Origin: Streptomyces liliiviolaceus
GTDB taxonomy: Bacteria > Actinomycetota > Actinomycetes > Streptomycetales > Streptomycetaceae
Length of the DNA: 64,000 bases
NCBI RefSeq assembly: GCF_018070025.1
Contig: NZ_JAGPYQ010000002.1
Coordinates: 992,001 to 1,056,000 of the forward strand
Direction of reading: 5' to 3'
Positions 52,081 to 60,564 of this stretch are shown here, one piece after another. Every line of letters begins with the position of its first letter. Positions within the stretch are counted from its first letter, which is position 1. The notes beneath the pieces were generated by a model. It made no database searches. It was given only the letters and a program-made list of their open reading frames with translations, and was not told the DNA's origin. Both the position numbers and the translations under genes were made by a program.

Positions 52081-53289
52081 CTACGGCCGGCGTTCCAGCT
52101 CCCCCGAGAGCAGGAACACCACACTCCGCTCCTTCTCCGTCCACGCGCGGGTGTCCAGTTCGACGGACTGCAGAAGGGCGCACTCGACCCGGTAACCGTG
52201 CTCGGTCAGGTCGCGGCCGATGAGTTCGGCGGCGTCGCGGGTGGAGGCGTGCGTGACGATCCGCTCGGGGCGCCGGTCGGCGACGGCGGAGACCACCGCG
52301 GCGCCGCCGCCCCCGACACGCACGACGTCCGGCTCGGGGAGGTTCTCCAGGATGTGCGGGGCGGTGCCGTGCGTGATCTGGAGCTGGACGCCGAACCGGC
52401 GGGCGGTGGCCATCGTGCGGGCGCAGGCGTCCGCGTCGCGGTCGACGGCGATGACGGCGGCGCCGCAGCGCGCGGCCTCCGTGGCGAAGGCGCCGCTGCC
52501 CGAGCCGATGTCCCAGACGAGGTCGCCGGTCCGCGGCCCGAGGCGGGCGAGTTGGGCGGCGCGCAGGATCTCGGTCTCGCCCTCCCCCAGTTCGTCGCCG
52601 TACGTCTCGTCGGGCAGCGCCCAGCCGCGCGGGCCGGTGCCCGGGTCGCGGCCGGCGATCCAGCCGCCGCCCTCGGAGGAGGTGACCGGGCCGCCCATGA
52701 CGATGACGACGTTCGGGTCGCGCCAGGTGTGGTCGGCGACCTTGTCGGAGGTGAGCATCGTGACGCGCTCGCGCTCGGTGCCGAGCTCCTCGCAGATGAC
52801 GAAGGTGCGGTGGACCCCTTCGAGGAGCAGTCCGAGTTCGGCGGGTCCGGCGCCGGGCGAGGTGAGGACGGCGACCTTGGTGTGGGCGCGGCACATATTC
52901 ACCGCGCGTCGCAGGGTCCGCCTGTGTGCGACGACCACCTGTGCGTCGTCCCAGGGCATCCCGGCGCGGGCGAAGGCGGCGGCCACGGACGAAACCGCGG
53001 GGACGACCTCGACCTCCAGGCCGAACTCGGGGTCGCGCAGGGTGCGTACGACTCCGAAGAAGCCGGGGTCGCCGTCGGCGAGGACGACGGCCGTGCCGCG
53101 GTGGGCGGTGATGCGGCGGGCCGCGAGGGCGACGCTGCCGAGCCGGATGCGTTCGGCGCCCCGGGGCACCTCGGGGAGGGCCAGGTGCTGTGCCGCGCCC
53201 GCCACGAGTGTGGCGGCGCCGAGAGCCGAGCGCGCCGCGTCCGTCAGCGGCGAACCGTCGCACCCGATCACCGTGACCCGGTCGGCCAT
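52081..53289 (-). CDS. cobL: CobL/CbiET bifunctional precorrin methyltransferase
   Basis: 402 residues. The N-terminal part (VTVIGCDGSPLTDAARSALG, VLADGDPGFFG) is the CbiE-type precorrin methylase; the C-terminal part has the SAM-binding WDIGSGSGAFATEAARCGA typical of CbiT, which methylates C15 and decarboxylates the side chain. Together they take precorrin-6B to precorrin-8. ATG 53287-53289 behind AGGAGAC. Same strand as cobT but about 450 bp away. Confidence 0.94.
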   Translation of the reverse strand: MADRVTVIGCDGSPLTDAARSALGAATLVAGAAQHLALPEVPRGAERIRLGSVALAARRITAHRGTAVVLADGDPGFFGVVRTLRDPEFGLEVEVVPAVSSVAAAFARAGMPWDDAQVVVAHRRTLRRAVNMCRAHTKVAVLTSPGAGPAELGLLLEGVHRTFVICEELGTERERVTMLTSDKVADHTWRDPNVVIVMGGPVTSSEGGGWIAGRDPGTGPRGWALPDETYGDELGEGETEILRAAQLARLGPRTGDLVWDIGSGSGAFATEAARCGAAVIAVDRDADACARTMATARRFGVQLQITHGTAPHILENLPEPDVVRVGGGGAAVVSAVADRRPERIVTHASTRDAAELIGRDLTEHGYRVECALLQSVELDTRAWTEKERSVVFLLSGELERRP

Positions 53290-53454
53290 CGTTGTCAGTC
53301 TCCTGGAGTCATCGCAGGTCGTCGGATGGGCGGCGGGCCGCCGGGCAGGCGCCCGGAGCCCCGTGAGCGTACCTCGTGACGTCCGGGGGTGTCGGTGGGG
53401 GTCTCCGCGGCGGTCTCGGAGGGGGTGCTGGCCGAGGCCGGGGCCGCTTCCGGT

Positions 53455-54093
53455 TCAGTTCCAGTCGGAGTACGCGGTGAAACCACCGGTGTCGGCGAGT
53501 TGCTCGGCGATGCCCTCGATGTCCTCGGGAAGCAGGCCCCACACGATGAAGTCGGTGCGCAGGTCCTCCCAGCGCCCGTCCTCGGTGCGGGTGCGCGCTA
53601 TGCAGGCGCCCCGCAGGACTCCCTCGCTGATGCAGCCGATCTTCTGTGCGACCTGCTGGGAGGCGGTGTTGTCCGCCGCCGTGCGCAGTTCGATCCGCTC
53701 GAACTTCTGGTCGTTGAAGAGCCACTGGGCGGTGGCGAGCGCCGCCTCGGAGGCGTAGCCCTCGCCACGGGCCCAGGGGGCGGTGATGTACGAGAGCTCC
53801 GTGGAGCGGACATGCCAATTCGTGTGTGTGAGCTGGATGATCCCGACCAGACGCTGGGTCAGGAACTCCGTCACGACGAGGTCGAGTCCGCGGCCCGAGG
53901 TGCGCTCGGCGGGCGCGTACTCGTCGATCCACCTGCGGGCGGCGGCCTCGGTGAAGGGCTGTGGCACGGACGTCCAGGCCGCGACCTGTTCGTCGTTCAT
54001 CATCTCCGTGAAGGCCGGGATGTCCTCGTCCTCAAGAGGGCGCAGCACCAACCGCTCCGTGTTCAGGGAGATGTCGGGGAAGGTGTTCGTCAT
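53455..54093 (-). CDS. GNAT acetyltransferase (RimJ/RimL-like)
   Basis: 212 residues from ATG 54093 (behind CGGAG; an ATG at 54111 adds 6 residues). The opening LNTERLVLRPLEDEDIPAFT and the core AYITAPWARGEGYASEAALA-like stretch with WLFNDQKFERIELRTAADN are typical of the RimJ/RimL subgroup that N-acetylates proteins or small amines. Substrate unknown. Monocistronic with 165 bp to cobL. Confidence 0.9.
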   Translation of the reverse strand: MTNTFPDISLNTERLVLRPLEDEDIPAFTEMMNDEQVAAWTSVPQPFTEAAARRWIDEYAPAERTSGRGLDLVVTEFLTQRLVGIIQLTHTNWHVRSTELSYITAPWARGEGYASEAALATAQWLFNDQKFERIELRTAADNTASQQVAQKIGCISEGVLRGACIARTRTEDGRWEDLRTDFIVWGLLPEDIEGIAEQLADTGGFTAYSDWN

Positions 54094-54247
54094 GCGCCGC
54101 TCCGTAACCATCAGGGACCGTCGGGCCTGCTGAACTGCCCAGCATGCAGCATGCAGGCACCGAACTGCACCACGGAGTCGGCTCCTTGTCGACGAGTCGA
54201 CACCGTGGCACGGCCGGAACGGCCCGGGGACGGCCGGGGTTTCGGCA

Positions 54248-55081
54248 TCACCCGGAAGTGACGGGTAGCACCGATCCCTTGTACTTGTCCTGGATGAACT
54301 TCCGCACCTCGTCGGAGGTCAGGAGCTCGGCGAGCTTCTCGACGCGCGGGTCGTCCTCGTTGCCCTTCTTCACGGCGAGGAGGTTCGCGTACGGGTTGTT
54401 CTTCGCGGACTCCAGCAGGATGGCGTCGTCGGCCGGGCTGAGGCCCGCGTCCTGGGCGTAGTTGTTGTTGATGACCGCGGCGGCCACGTCGTCCAGGGAG
54501 CGCGGCAGCTGCGCCGGTTCGAGCTCCTTGAACTTCAGGTTCTTCGGGTTCTTCACGATGTCGCCCGGGGACGCGGTCGTACCGGCCCCCGCCTTGAGCG
54601 TGATGACGCCCTCGGAGGCGAGGAGTTTCAGGGCGCGGCCCTCGTTGGTGATGTCGCTGGGCACCGCGACGGTGACTCCGTCGGGGAGGTCGGCGACGTC
54701 CTGGACCTTCTTCGAGTACACGCCCATGGGCGGCAGGTACGCGTCCACGACCGGGACCAGGTCGGTGCCCTTGGACTTGTTGAAGTCGTCCAGGAACGGC
54801 TCGTTCTGGTACAGGTTCGCGTCGAGGGAGCCCTCCTGGAGCGCGGTGTTCGGCAGGACGTAGTCCGTGAACTCCTTGATCTCCAGGTCGAGTCCGTTCT
54901 TCGCGGCGAGGTCCTTCTCGATGTACGCGAGGACCTCGCCGGCCGGGACCGCGGTGGCGCCGACGATCAGCGCGCCGCCGTCACCTCCGCCGCCGGAGCC
55001 CTCGTCCTTCGACCCGCAGGCGGTCAGGGTCAGGCCGAGGGCCAGTGCGGCGACGGCCGCGGAGATGACGGGCTTGCGCAT
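54248..55081 (-). CDS. metQ: MetQ-family methionine-binding lipoprotein, paralogue 1
   Basis: 277 residues. Lipobox LTLTAC after a hydrophobic signal, Cys at about 22; a Gly/Asp-rich linker, then the NlpA/MetQ fold (LIVGATAVPAGEVLAYIEKD, LYQNEPFLDDFNKSKGTDLV). ATG 55081 behind GAGGAAGG. It is last in the operon, 62 bp after the second metQ, to which it is clearly related along its whole length. Confidence 0.94.
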   Translation of the reverse strand: MRKPVISAAVAALALGLTLTACGSKDEGSGGGGDGGALIVGATAVPAGEVLAYIEKDLAAKNGLDLEIKEFTDYVLPNTALQEGSLDANLYQNEPFLDDFNKSKGTDLVPVVDAYLPPMGVYSKKVQDVADLPDGVTVAVPSDITNEGRALKLLASEGVITLKAGAGTTASPGDIVKNPKNLKFKELEPAQLPRSLDDVAAAVINNNYAQDAGLSPADDAILLESAKNNPYANLLAVKKGNEDDPRVEKLAELLTSDEVRKFIQDKYKGSVLPVTSG

Positions 55082-55143
55082 CGTCGGCGCCTTCCTCAGG
55101 TGGTTCGGTGGTCCGGGTGGCCCGGACGGTGCGGAGCGGTCGG

Positions 55144-55971
55144 TCAGAAGGACGCGATGACGGAACCGGCGTACTTGTCCTCGATGAACTTCTTGACCTC
55201 GGCGGAGGTCAGCAGCTTGGCGAGCTTCTTGACGCGCGGGTCGTCCTCGTTGCCCTCCTTGACGGCGAGGAAGTTGCCGTACGGGTTGTCGTCGGCGGAC
55301 TCCAGCACGAGGGCGTCCTCGGAGGGCTTGAGGTCGGACTCGATGGCGTAGTTGCCGTTGATGACCGCCGCGTCGACGTCGTCCAGGGAGCGCGGGGTCT
55401 GGGCCGCCTCCAGCTCCTTGAACTTGAGGTTCTTCGGGTTCTTCGCGATGTCCTTGGGGGTCGCGTCGTTGCCCGCGCCGTCCTTGAGCGTGATGATCCC
55501 GTTGGCGTCGAGGAGCTTGAGCGCCCGCGCCTCGTTGACCGTGTCGTTCGGGACGGCGACGGTCGCGCCGCTCTTCAGCTCGTCGGCCTTCTTGATCTTG
55601 TTGGAGTAGAGGCCGAGCGGCTCCAGGTGGACCGTGACGACGGGCACGATGTGGGTGCCGTTCTTCTTGTTGAAGTCGTCGAGGTAGGGCTGGTTCTGGA
55701 AGTAGTTGGCGCCGACCGAGCCGTCCTCGGTCGCGGTGTTCGGCAGGACGTAGTCCGTGAACTCCTTGACCTGGAGGTCGAGTCCCGCGTCCTTCGCGAG
55801 GTTGTCCTTCACGTAGTTCAGGATCTCGGCGTGGGGCACGGGGCTGGCGGCCACGATCAGCGGCCCGCTCGTGTCGGAGGCGTCGTCCTTGTCCGAGCCG
55901 CAGGCCGTGAGGCCCAGGGTGAGGGCTCCGGCGGCGAGGACGGCGGTGGTGAGCTTTACGGCGTTACGCAC
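55144..55971 (-). CDS. metQ: MetQ-family methionine-binding lipoprotein, paralogue 2
   Basis: 275 residues. Signal peptide and lipobox LTAC, then SGPLIVAASPVPHAEILNYV and YFQNQPYLDDFNKKNGTHIV, homologous to its neighbour but clearly diverged. GTG 55969-55971 behind GGAAAGG. It lies 165 bp after metI; that gap contains a GCGTACGG/CCGTACGC hairpin. Either binding protein can probably feed MetNI; one may prefer D-methionine, a derivative or another peptide. Confidence 0.94.
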   Translation of the reverse strand: MRNAVKLTTAVLAAGALTLGLTACGSDKDDASDTSGPLIVAASPVPHAEILNYVKDNLAKDAGLDLQVKEFTDYVLPNTATEDGSVGANYFQNQPYLDDFNKKNGTHIVPVVTVHLEPLGLYSNKIKKADELKSGATVAVPNDTVNEARALKLLDANGIITLKDGAGNDATPKDIAKNPKNLKFKELEAAQTPRSLDDVDAAVINGNYAIESDLKPSEDALVLESADDNPYGNFLAVKEGNEDDPRVKKLAKLLTSAEVKKFIEDKYAGSVIASF

Positions 55972-56136
55972 GAAAAGTGCCTTTCCATTTGGGCTGGGTG
56001 ACCCCGCGAAGGGTGTGCGGGGACGTCTGCGGGTGTGGGTGGGGACGCGTACGGGTGTGTGCCGTACGCGGTGATGTGGCTGTGCGGAGGTCTCCGGGCC
56101 TCGGAGGTCCCCCGGAGGTCCGGAGGCTTCGGGTTC

Positions 56137-56970
56137 TCAGGCGACCTTGTGCACGTCGGCCGCGGGCGTGTCGGCGGAGGTGCCCGCGTCCGCGGGACCG
56201 GAGCCGGAGTCGGAGTCGGCCTCGGTGCCGGTGCCATCGGTCGCCCGGGAACCGGAGTTCACCGCGGCCCTGCTCCTCAGCAGCCTGAGCCGCGGCTCGG
56301 CACCGGACCGGCCGCCGCGCCGGTGCAGCCCCCGCGCGGCGTAGTCGCCGACGAACTGGATGAGGGAGATGACCACGGCGAGAACCGCCACGGTGATCCA
56401 CATCAGTTCGGTCTCGAAGCGCTGGTAGCCGTAGCGGATGGCGATGTCTCCGAGGCCGCCCGCGCCGACGGTGCCAGCCATCGCGGAGTAGCCGATGAGG
56501 GCGACGATCGTCGTGGTGGTGCTGGAGATCAGCGACGGGAGCGACTCGGGGACGAGCACCTTGCGCACGACGGTCCAGGTGTTGCCGCCCATCGACTGCA
56601 CGGCCTCGACGAGCCCGCCGTCCACTTCGCGGACAGCCGTCTCGACCAGGCGCGCGAAGAACGGGATCGCACCGATCGCGAGCGGCACGATGGCGGCCTC
56701 ACGGCCGATCGTGGTGCCGGTGATCGACCGGGTGAAGCCCATCAGCGCGACCATCAGGATGATGAACGGCATCGAGCGGGCGATGTTCACGACCTGCCCG
56801 ATGACCTTGTTCAGCACGGTGTTCTGCAGCAGGCCGCCCCGGTCGGTGAGGACCAGCAGGATGCCCAGCGGCAGACCGCCGACGACGGCGATGACCGTCG
56901 ACCAGCCGACCATGTAGAGGGTGTCCCAACACGCCTGCTCCAGCAGCGGCTGCATCTCGGACCAGGTCAC
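56137..56970 (-). CDS. metI: MetI, methionine ABC transporter permease
   Basis: 277 residues from GTG 56968-56970, overlapping the metN stop (GTGA). Five or so membrane helices with FIILMVALMGFTRSITGTTI and the conserved EVDGGLVEAVQSMGGNTWTV loop that contacts MetN. A C-terminal tail of about 60 residues is Ser/Gly/Asp-rich and disordered, an extension of the usual ~220-residue protein. Confidence 0.95.
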   Translation of the reverse strand: MTWSEMQPLLEQACWDTLYMVGWSTVIAVVGGLPLGILLVLTDRGGLLQNTVLNKVIGQVVNIARSMPFIILMVALMGFTRSITGTTIGREAAIVPLAIGAIPFFARLVETAVREVDGGLVEAVQSMGGNTWTVVRKVLVPESLPSLISSTTTTIVALIGYSAMAGTVGAGGLGDIAIRYGYQRFETELMWITVAVLAVVISLIQFVGDYAARGLHRRGGRSGAEPRLRLLRSRAAVNSGSRATDGTGTEADSDSGSGPADAGTSADTPAADVHKVA

Positions 56971-58022
56971 TTGGCACCTTCCTTCACCAGCGCGGACGCC
57001 AGGGCCGCTTCTCCGACGAGCTCGATCTGCAGTCCCTGCTCGCGCAGGAAGCCGATCGGCACGACGTTGTCCTCGTACCGCCCGGGGAGTTCGATGCGCA
57101 TCCGGCCGACCTGCCGGCCCGCGACGGTGTCCATCGCGGCGCCGAGGATCGAGATGTCGATGTTGTACGTGCGCGAGAGCTGCGAGATGACCGGCCGGGT
57201 CGCGGCGTCGCCGTGGAAGGTGACGTCGATGACCGTGCGGTCGTCGCCCGAGGCGTCGCCGCTGACCGGGAAGAGCGCGGCGGCCAGTTCGGAGCCCGGG
57301 GTGGCGAGCAGCTCGGTGACGGTGCCGGACTCGACGATCTGCCCGTTCTCCATGAGCGCGGCCGAGTCGCAGACGGTCTTGACGACGTCCATCTCGTGCG
57401 TGATGAGCAGGACGGTCAGACCCAGCTGGCGGTTCAGGTCGCGCAGCAGGTGGAGGATGGAGCGGGTCGTCTCGGGGTCCAGGGCGCTGGTCGCCTCGTC
57501 CGACAGGAGCACCTTGGGGTCCCCCGCCAGGGCGCGGGCGATGCCGACGCGCTGCTTCTGGCCGCCGGAGAGCTGGGCCGGGTAGGACTTGGCCTTGTCG
57601 GTGAGACCGACCAGGTCGAGCAGTTCCAGCGCCTTGCGGGACCGCTCCTTGCCCGACTTTCCGAGGATCTCCAGCGGCAGCTCGACGTTGTCCTGGACGG
57701 TCCGCGTCGACAGCAGGTTGAAGTGCTGGAAGACCATGCCGATACGGCTGCGCGCCTGCCGCAGTTCCCTGCCCGCGCGCGGGCCGCGCCCGGCGAGGGC
57801 CGTGAGGTCCTGTCCGGCGACGCTCACGGTGCCGGCGGTGGGGCGTTCCAGCAGGTTGACGCAGCGGATGAGGGAGGACTTGCCGGCGCCGGACTGTCCG
57901 ATGACGCCGTACACCTCGCCTTCGCGGACATGCAGATCGACGCCGTCCAGGGCGGTGACCTCTCGGCCGCGCGAGCGGTAGACCTTGGTCAGGCCTGTTG
58001 TCGTGATCACTGGGGTTTCCAT
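56967..58022 (-). CDS. metN: MetN, methionine ABC transporter ATPase
   Basis: 351 residues from ATG 58022 (METPVITTTGL); no ribosome site is visible before either this ATG or the following GTG. Walker A GQSGAGKSSL, signature LSGGQKQRVGIARALAGDPK, Walker B LLSDEATSALDPETTRS, and a C-terminal NIL regulatory domain that binds methionine and slows the transporter. Operon order is leader ORF, metN, metI, metQ, metQ. Confidence 0.96.
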   Translation of the reverse strand: METPVITTTGLTKVYRSRGREVTALDGVDLHVREGEVYGVIGQSGAGKSSLIRCVNLLERPTAGTVSVAGQDLTALAGRGPRAGRELRQARSRIGMVFQHFNLLSTRTVQDNVELPLEILGKSGKERSRKALELLDLVGLTDKAKSYPAQLSGGQKQRVGIARALAGDPKVLLSDEATSALDPETTRSILHLLRDLNRQLGLTVLLITHEMDVVKTVCDSAALMENGQIVESGTVTELLATPGSELAAALFPVSGDASGDDRTVIDVTFHGDAATRPVISQLSRTYNIDISILGAAMDTVAGRQVGRMRIELPGRYEDNVVPIGFLREQGLQIELVGEAALASALVKEGAK

Positions 58023-58229
58023 CACTGTCGAGTGCGGGGCGTGGGTGTGCGCCGGGCACGGGTGCATTCCGGTCGAACGCGGCACGGTCGTTCACGCGGT
58101 GGCGTGGGGAACCGGGCTTCGGCAGAACTGCGTGCGCGGGGCAGGCTCAGTCGCGTACGAAAAGGGCGTACGGGCAGACGTGAGCGGACTCGCTTCGGGG
58201 CGCGAGGCTGGGGGCGGTGCGGGGGCCCT
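58023..58229 (-). promoter_or_regulatory. Long leader between the short ORF and metN, C-rich at its start
   Basis: 207 nt of 5' leader after the stop of the short ORF. Its first part reads GCCCCCGCACCGCCCCCAGC in the transcript sense, C-rich and little structured, as a Rho-loading site would be; further on there are small hairpins such as CTCGC/GCGAG and CGTACG/CGTACG. I see no SAM riboswitch. A translation-coupled, probably Rho-dependent attenuator of metNIQ is inferred. Confidence 0.5.
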
Positions 58230-58316
58230 CTAGAAGGCGCACATTCGACACATACAGCGAGCACCGGGCGTCATGGTCGCCTCGGTCGCAAGGATGCGGC
58301 TGCTCGTCGTGGTCAT
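58230..58316 (-). CDS. 28-residue Cys/Met-rich leader ORF of metNIQ, probably leaderless
   Basis: ATG 58314-58316 to TAG 58230-58232. The peptide ends GARCMCRMCAF, with three Cys and two Met in the last eleven residues after a Thr/Ser-rich start (MTTTSSRILATEATM). A -10-like TTTACT or TACTTT ends 4 to 6 bp before the ATG (58321-58328), so transcription probably starts at the ATG with no leader. This layout is that of cysteine-responsive upstream ORFs known in mycobacteria. Stalling at Cys or Met codons would then regulate metNIQ. Confidence 0.65.
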   Translation of the reverse strand: MTTTSSRILATEATMTPGARCMCRMCAF

Positions 58317-58399
58317 GAGAAAAGTAAAGCAGATCTTTGCGCGGTACAGGGAACCGCTGTCCGCATCACGGACAGCGGTGGACACCTCTCGGACGCCTC

Positions 58400-59047
58400 T
58401 CAGTGCCTGACGGAGAGCTCCACTCCCTCGTCGGTGACCAGTGCTGACACGGCCGAGAGGTCCTCGACCACGACATCCGCGGTCAGCTCGTCGGCGCGGT
58501 GCGTTGTGGTCAATGCCACGGTGGTCATGCCGGCCGCGCGGCCCGACTGGAGACCCGCGGGCGCGTCCTCGAAGACGACACAGCGGGCCGGGTCCACGCC
58601 GAGCCGCCGGGCGGCGAGCAGGAACGGCTCGGGGTCGGGCTTGCCGCGCGTGATGTCGTCGGCGGCGACCAGGTTCTTCGGGCGGATGCCGACCTCGGCG
58701 AGACGGGCCTCGCCCAGCCGCCGGGTGGCGGAGGTGACGACGGCCCAGCGGTCGGCGGGCAGCGAGTCGAGGAGTGCCTTCGTCCCGGGCAGCAGGTGCA
58801 CGCCGCCCGGGACGTCCTCCACCTCCAGCTGCTCGATGCGCACGACGGCCTCGGGAACCCTGGCGGCGGGCAGCAGGTCGGCGGCTATCTCGACGGCCGG
58901 GCGGCCGTGCAGCTCGACCCGGGCGAACTCCTCGGCGGTGATCCCGTACTCCGCGGCCCACCTGCTCCAGCATCGGTACACCGAATCGAGGGACGAGACG
59001 AGTGTTCCGTCGTTGTCGAACAGCAGGGCATCGGCTTGGATCTTCAT
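58400..59047 (-). CDS. HAD-superfamily phosphatase (subfamily IA)
   Basis: 215 residues from ATG 59045-59047. Motif I is FDNDGTLVSS with both Asp, motif II lies near VVTSATRRLGE, motif III near the Lys of TRGKPDPEPF, and motif IV is VVFEDAPAGL. Likely a phosphoglycolate- or sugar-phosphate phosphatase; the substrate is not evident. Divergent from the small membrane gene at 59117. Confidence 0.9.
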   Translation of the reverse strand: MKIQADALLFDNDGTLVSSLDSVYRCWSRWAAEYGITAEEFARVELHGRPAVEIAADLLPAARVPEAVVRIEQLEVEDVPGGVHLLPGTKALLDSLPADRWAVVTSATRRLGEARLAEVGIRPKNLVAADDITRGKPDPEPFLLAARRLGVDPARCVVFEDAPAGLQSGRAAGMTTVALTTTHRADELTADVVVEDLSAVSALVTDEGVELSVRH

Positions 59048-59116
59048 GCCCTCGACCCTACGGGGCACCCCGGGGGCGAGCGCATCAGGCCTTTTGGCCC
59101 GTAATAGGGTCGCGGC

Positions 59117-59476
59117 ATGCTTGATGCCCTGACGGTCGCGACGGCCGTCGCCGCGCTCGCGCTCGCCGCCTGGTGCGGCTGGGCCGCCTACCGGGACCAG
59201 CCAACCAAGGACTGGCACTTCATCGGCATGGCCGTGGTGACGCTCCTCACCCTCGCCCAGCTGGTGGTCGGCATCGTCCAGCTGGCCCGCGGCGAGAAGC
59301 CGGAGCAGGGCACGACGATCTTCGTGTCCTATCTGATCGGCGCCTTCGCGTGCATCCCGGCGGCGGGCTTCATGTCGCTGGCGGAGCGCACCCGCTGGGG
59401 TTCGATCACGGTCGCGGCGGGCGGCGTGGTCCTCGCCGTGCTGCAGGTACGGCTCTACGACATCTGGGGAGGCTGA
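59117..59476 (+). CDS. Small membrane protein, leaderless
   Basis: 119 residues, four hydrophobic segments (LTVATAVAALALAAWCGWAA to GGVVLAVLQVRLYDIWG). A -10-like TAGGGT (59107-59112) lies 4 bp before the ATG, so the transcript is probably leaderless. Stop 59474-59476 lies one base before the ATG of the next gene, hence an operon. Role unknown. Confidence 0.82.
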   Translation: MLDALTVATAVAALALAAWCGWAAYRDQPTKDWHFIGMAVVTLLTLAQLVVGIVQLARGEKPEQGTTIFVSYLIGAFACIPAAGFMSLAERTRWGSITVAAGGVVLAVLQVRLYDIWGG

Positions 59477-59477
59477 G

Positions 59478-59942
59478 ATGGCGGTGCCCGCCGAGAATCC
59501 CGGAGCGCCCGAGGAGCCCGGAACACCCGAGCAGCCCGGGAAGCCCGGCCGCACGCGGCTGATCGGCGGCCCCGGCATGCTGCTGGTCTGGCTGTACGGG
59601 GTGATGGTCGTCGGGGCCGTGTCGCGCTCGGTCGTCCAGATCGCGACGGAGTTCGACAAGGCACCGCTCGCCTACTCGCTGTCGGCGGTGGCCGGCCTCG
59701 TGTACGGCTTCATCACCTACTCGCTCGTACGCGGCGGCGAGCGGGCGCGCAGGGCGGCGCTGGTGTGCTGCGCCGCCGAACTCGCGGGCGTCCTGATCGT
59801 CGGCACCTGGACACTGGCCGACCCCTCCGCCTTCCCCGACGCCACGGTCTGGTCGGACTACGGAATGGGCTATCTGTTCATCCCGGTCCTGCTCCCGATC
59901 ACGGCGATGTACTGGCTGCGCAAGTCACGCATGGCCCCGTAG
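59478..59942 (+). CDS. Small membrane protein, second gene of the pair
   Basis: 154 residues. An acidic Pro/Gly/Glu-rich start (MAVPAENPGAPEEPGTPEQP) precedes about four membrane helices (MLLVWLYGVMVVGAVSRSVV and LFIPVLLPITAMYWLRKSRM). The stop TAG is the first triplet of a dispersed palindromic element at 59941, so insertion of the element may have set the present C-terminus. No function known. Confidence 0.8.
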   Translation: MAVPAENPGAPEEPGTPEQPGKPGRTRLIGGPGMLLVWLYGVMVVGAVSRSVVQIATEFDKAPLAYSLSAVAGLVYGFITYSLVRGGERARRAALVCCAAELAGVLIVGTWTLADPSAFPDATVWSDYGMGYLFIPVLLPITAMYWLRKSRMAP

Positions 59943-59984
59943 GGGCGCGGGGAACTGCGCGCCCGGCCACGACGGACCCGCAGA
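59941..59984. repeat. Dispersed palindromic element overlapping a stop codon
   Basis: AGGGGCGCGGGGAACTGCGC and GGCCACGACGGACCCGCAG, reverse orientation, subtype GCAGTT. It begins at the TAG stop of the membrane protein and ends 30 bp before the convergent acetyltransferase gene's stop. Confidence 0.85.
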
Positions 59985-60014
59985 CTCCCACCGGCCGGCA
60001 GGCGAAGAACAGCG

Positions 60015-60518
60015 CTACGCGCTGGCCACGAACGCGCTGGCCCGCACATCCTTCGCCAAGGTCACCAGACTGAGCCGCTCATCGACCCGCTCGGTCGCCA
60101 CCGGCTCGTACCCGTGCTTCCGGTACAGCCGCAGATTGCGGTCACTGCGATGCCCGGTGAAGAGCTGGAAGCTCTTCGCCCCGGCGTCCGCCGCGAGCCG
60201 CGACTCGATCGCGTCGAGCAGCCGACCGCCCAGCCCGTGCCGCTGCATCCGCGGATGCACGATCAGCTTGTCGATCCGGGCCGTGCCATCCGCGCCCACG
60301 GAGCCGCGCACCGAGGCCACCACCTCGTCGCCGAGCCGGGCCACCAGGACCGTGCCTTCCGTGAGCTCCGCCTTGAGGGAGTCCAGCGGCTGGGTGAGGG
60401 GCTCGATGCTGTAGTCGCCGTACAGCTCGGCCTCGCTCTGGTAGCAGAGGAACTGCAGTTTGAGGATCTGTTCGGCGTCCTGTTCGGTCGCCGCCGAGAC
60501 GGTCACGCTCATGCCCAT
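60015..60518 (-). CDS. GNAT acetyltransferase
   Basis: 167 residues from ATG 60518 behind GGGAGG. Core: IDKLIVHPRMQRHGLGGRLL (acetyl-CoA loop) and RNLRLYRKHGYEPVATERVD. Monomeric single-domain GNAT; substrate unknown. Directly upstream on the same strand is an orphan sigma factor (60565), 46 bp away, so the two may be co-transcribed. Confidence 0.9.
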   Translation of the reverse strand: MGMSVTVSAATEQDAEQILKLQFLCYQSEAELYGDYSIEPLTQPLDSLKAELTEGTVLVARLGDEVVASVRGSVGADGTARIDKLIVHPRMQRHGLGGRLLDAIESRLAADAGAKSFQLFTGHRSDRNLRLYRKHGYEPVATERVDERLSLVTLAKDVRASAFVASA

Positions 60519-60564
60519 GTGTGCATGCCTCCCGCTCACCTGTTCCGCCGGTTGTCCCTCACTC

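Noticed and set aside
58023..58229. SAM riboswitch upstream of metN
   Set aside because: No recognisable SAM-I or SAM-II consensus or pseudoknot; the leader-ORF explanation fits better.
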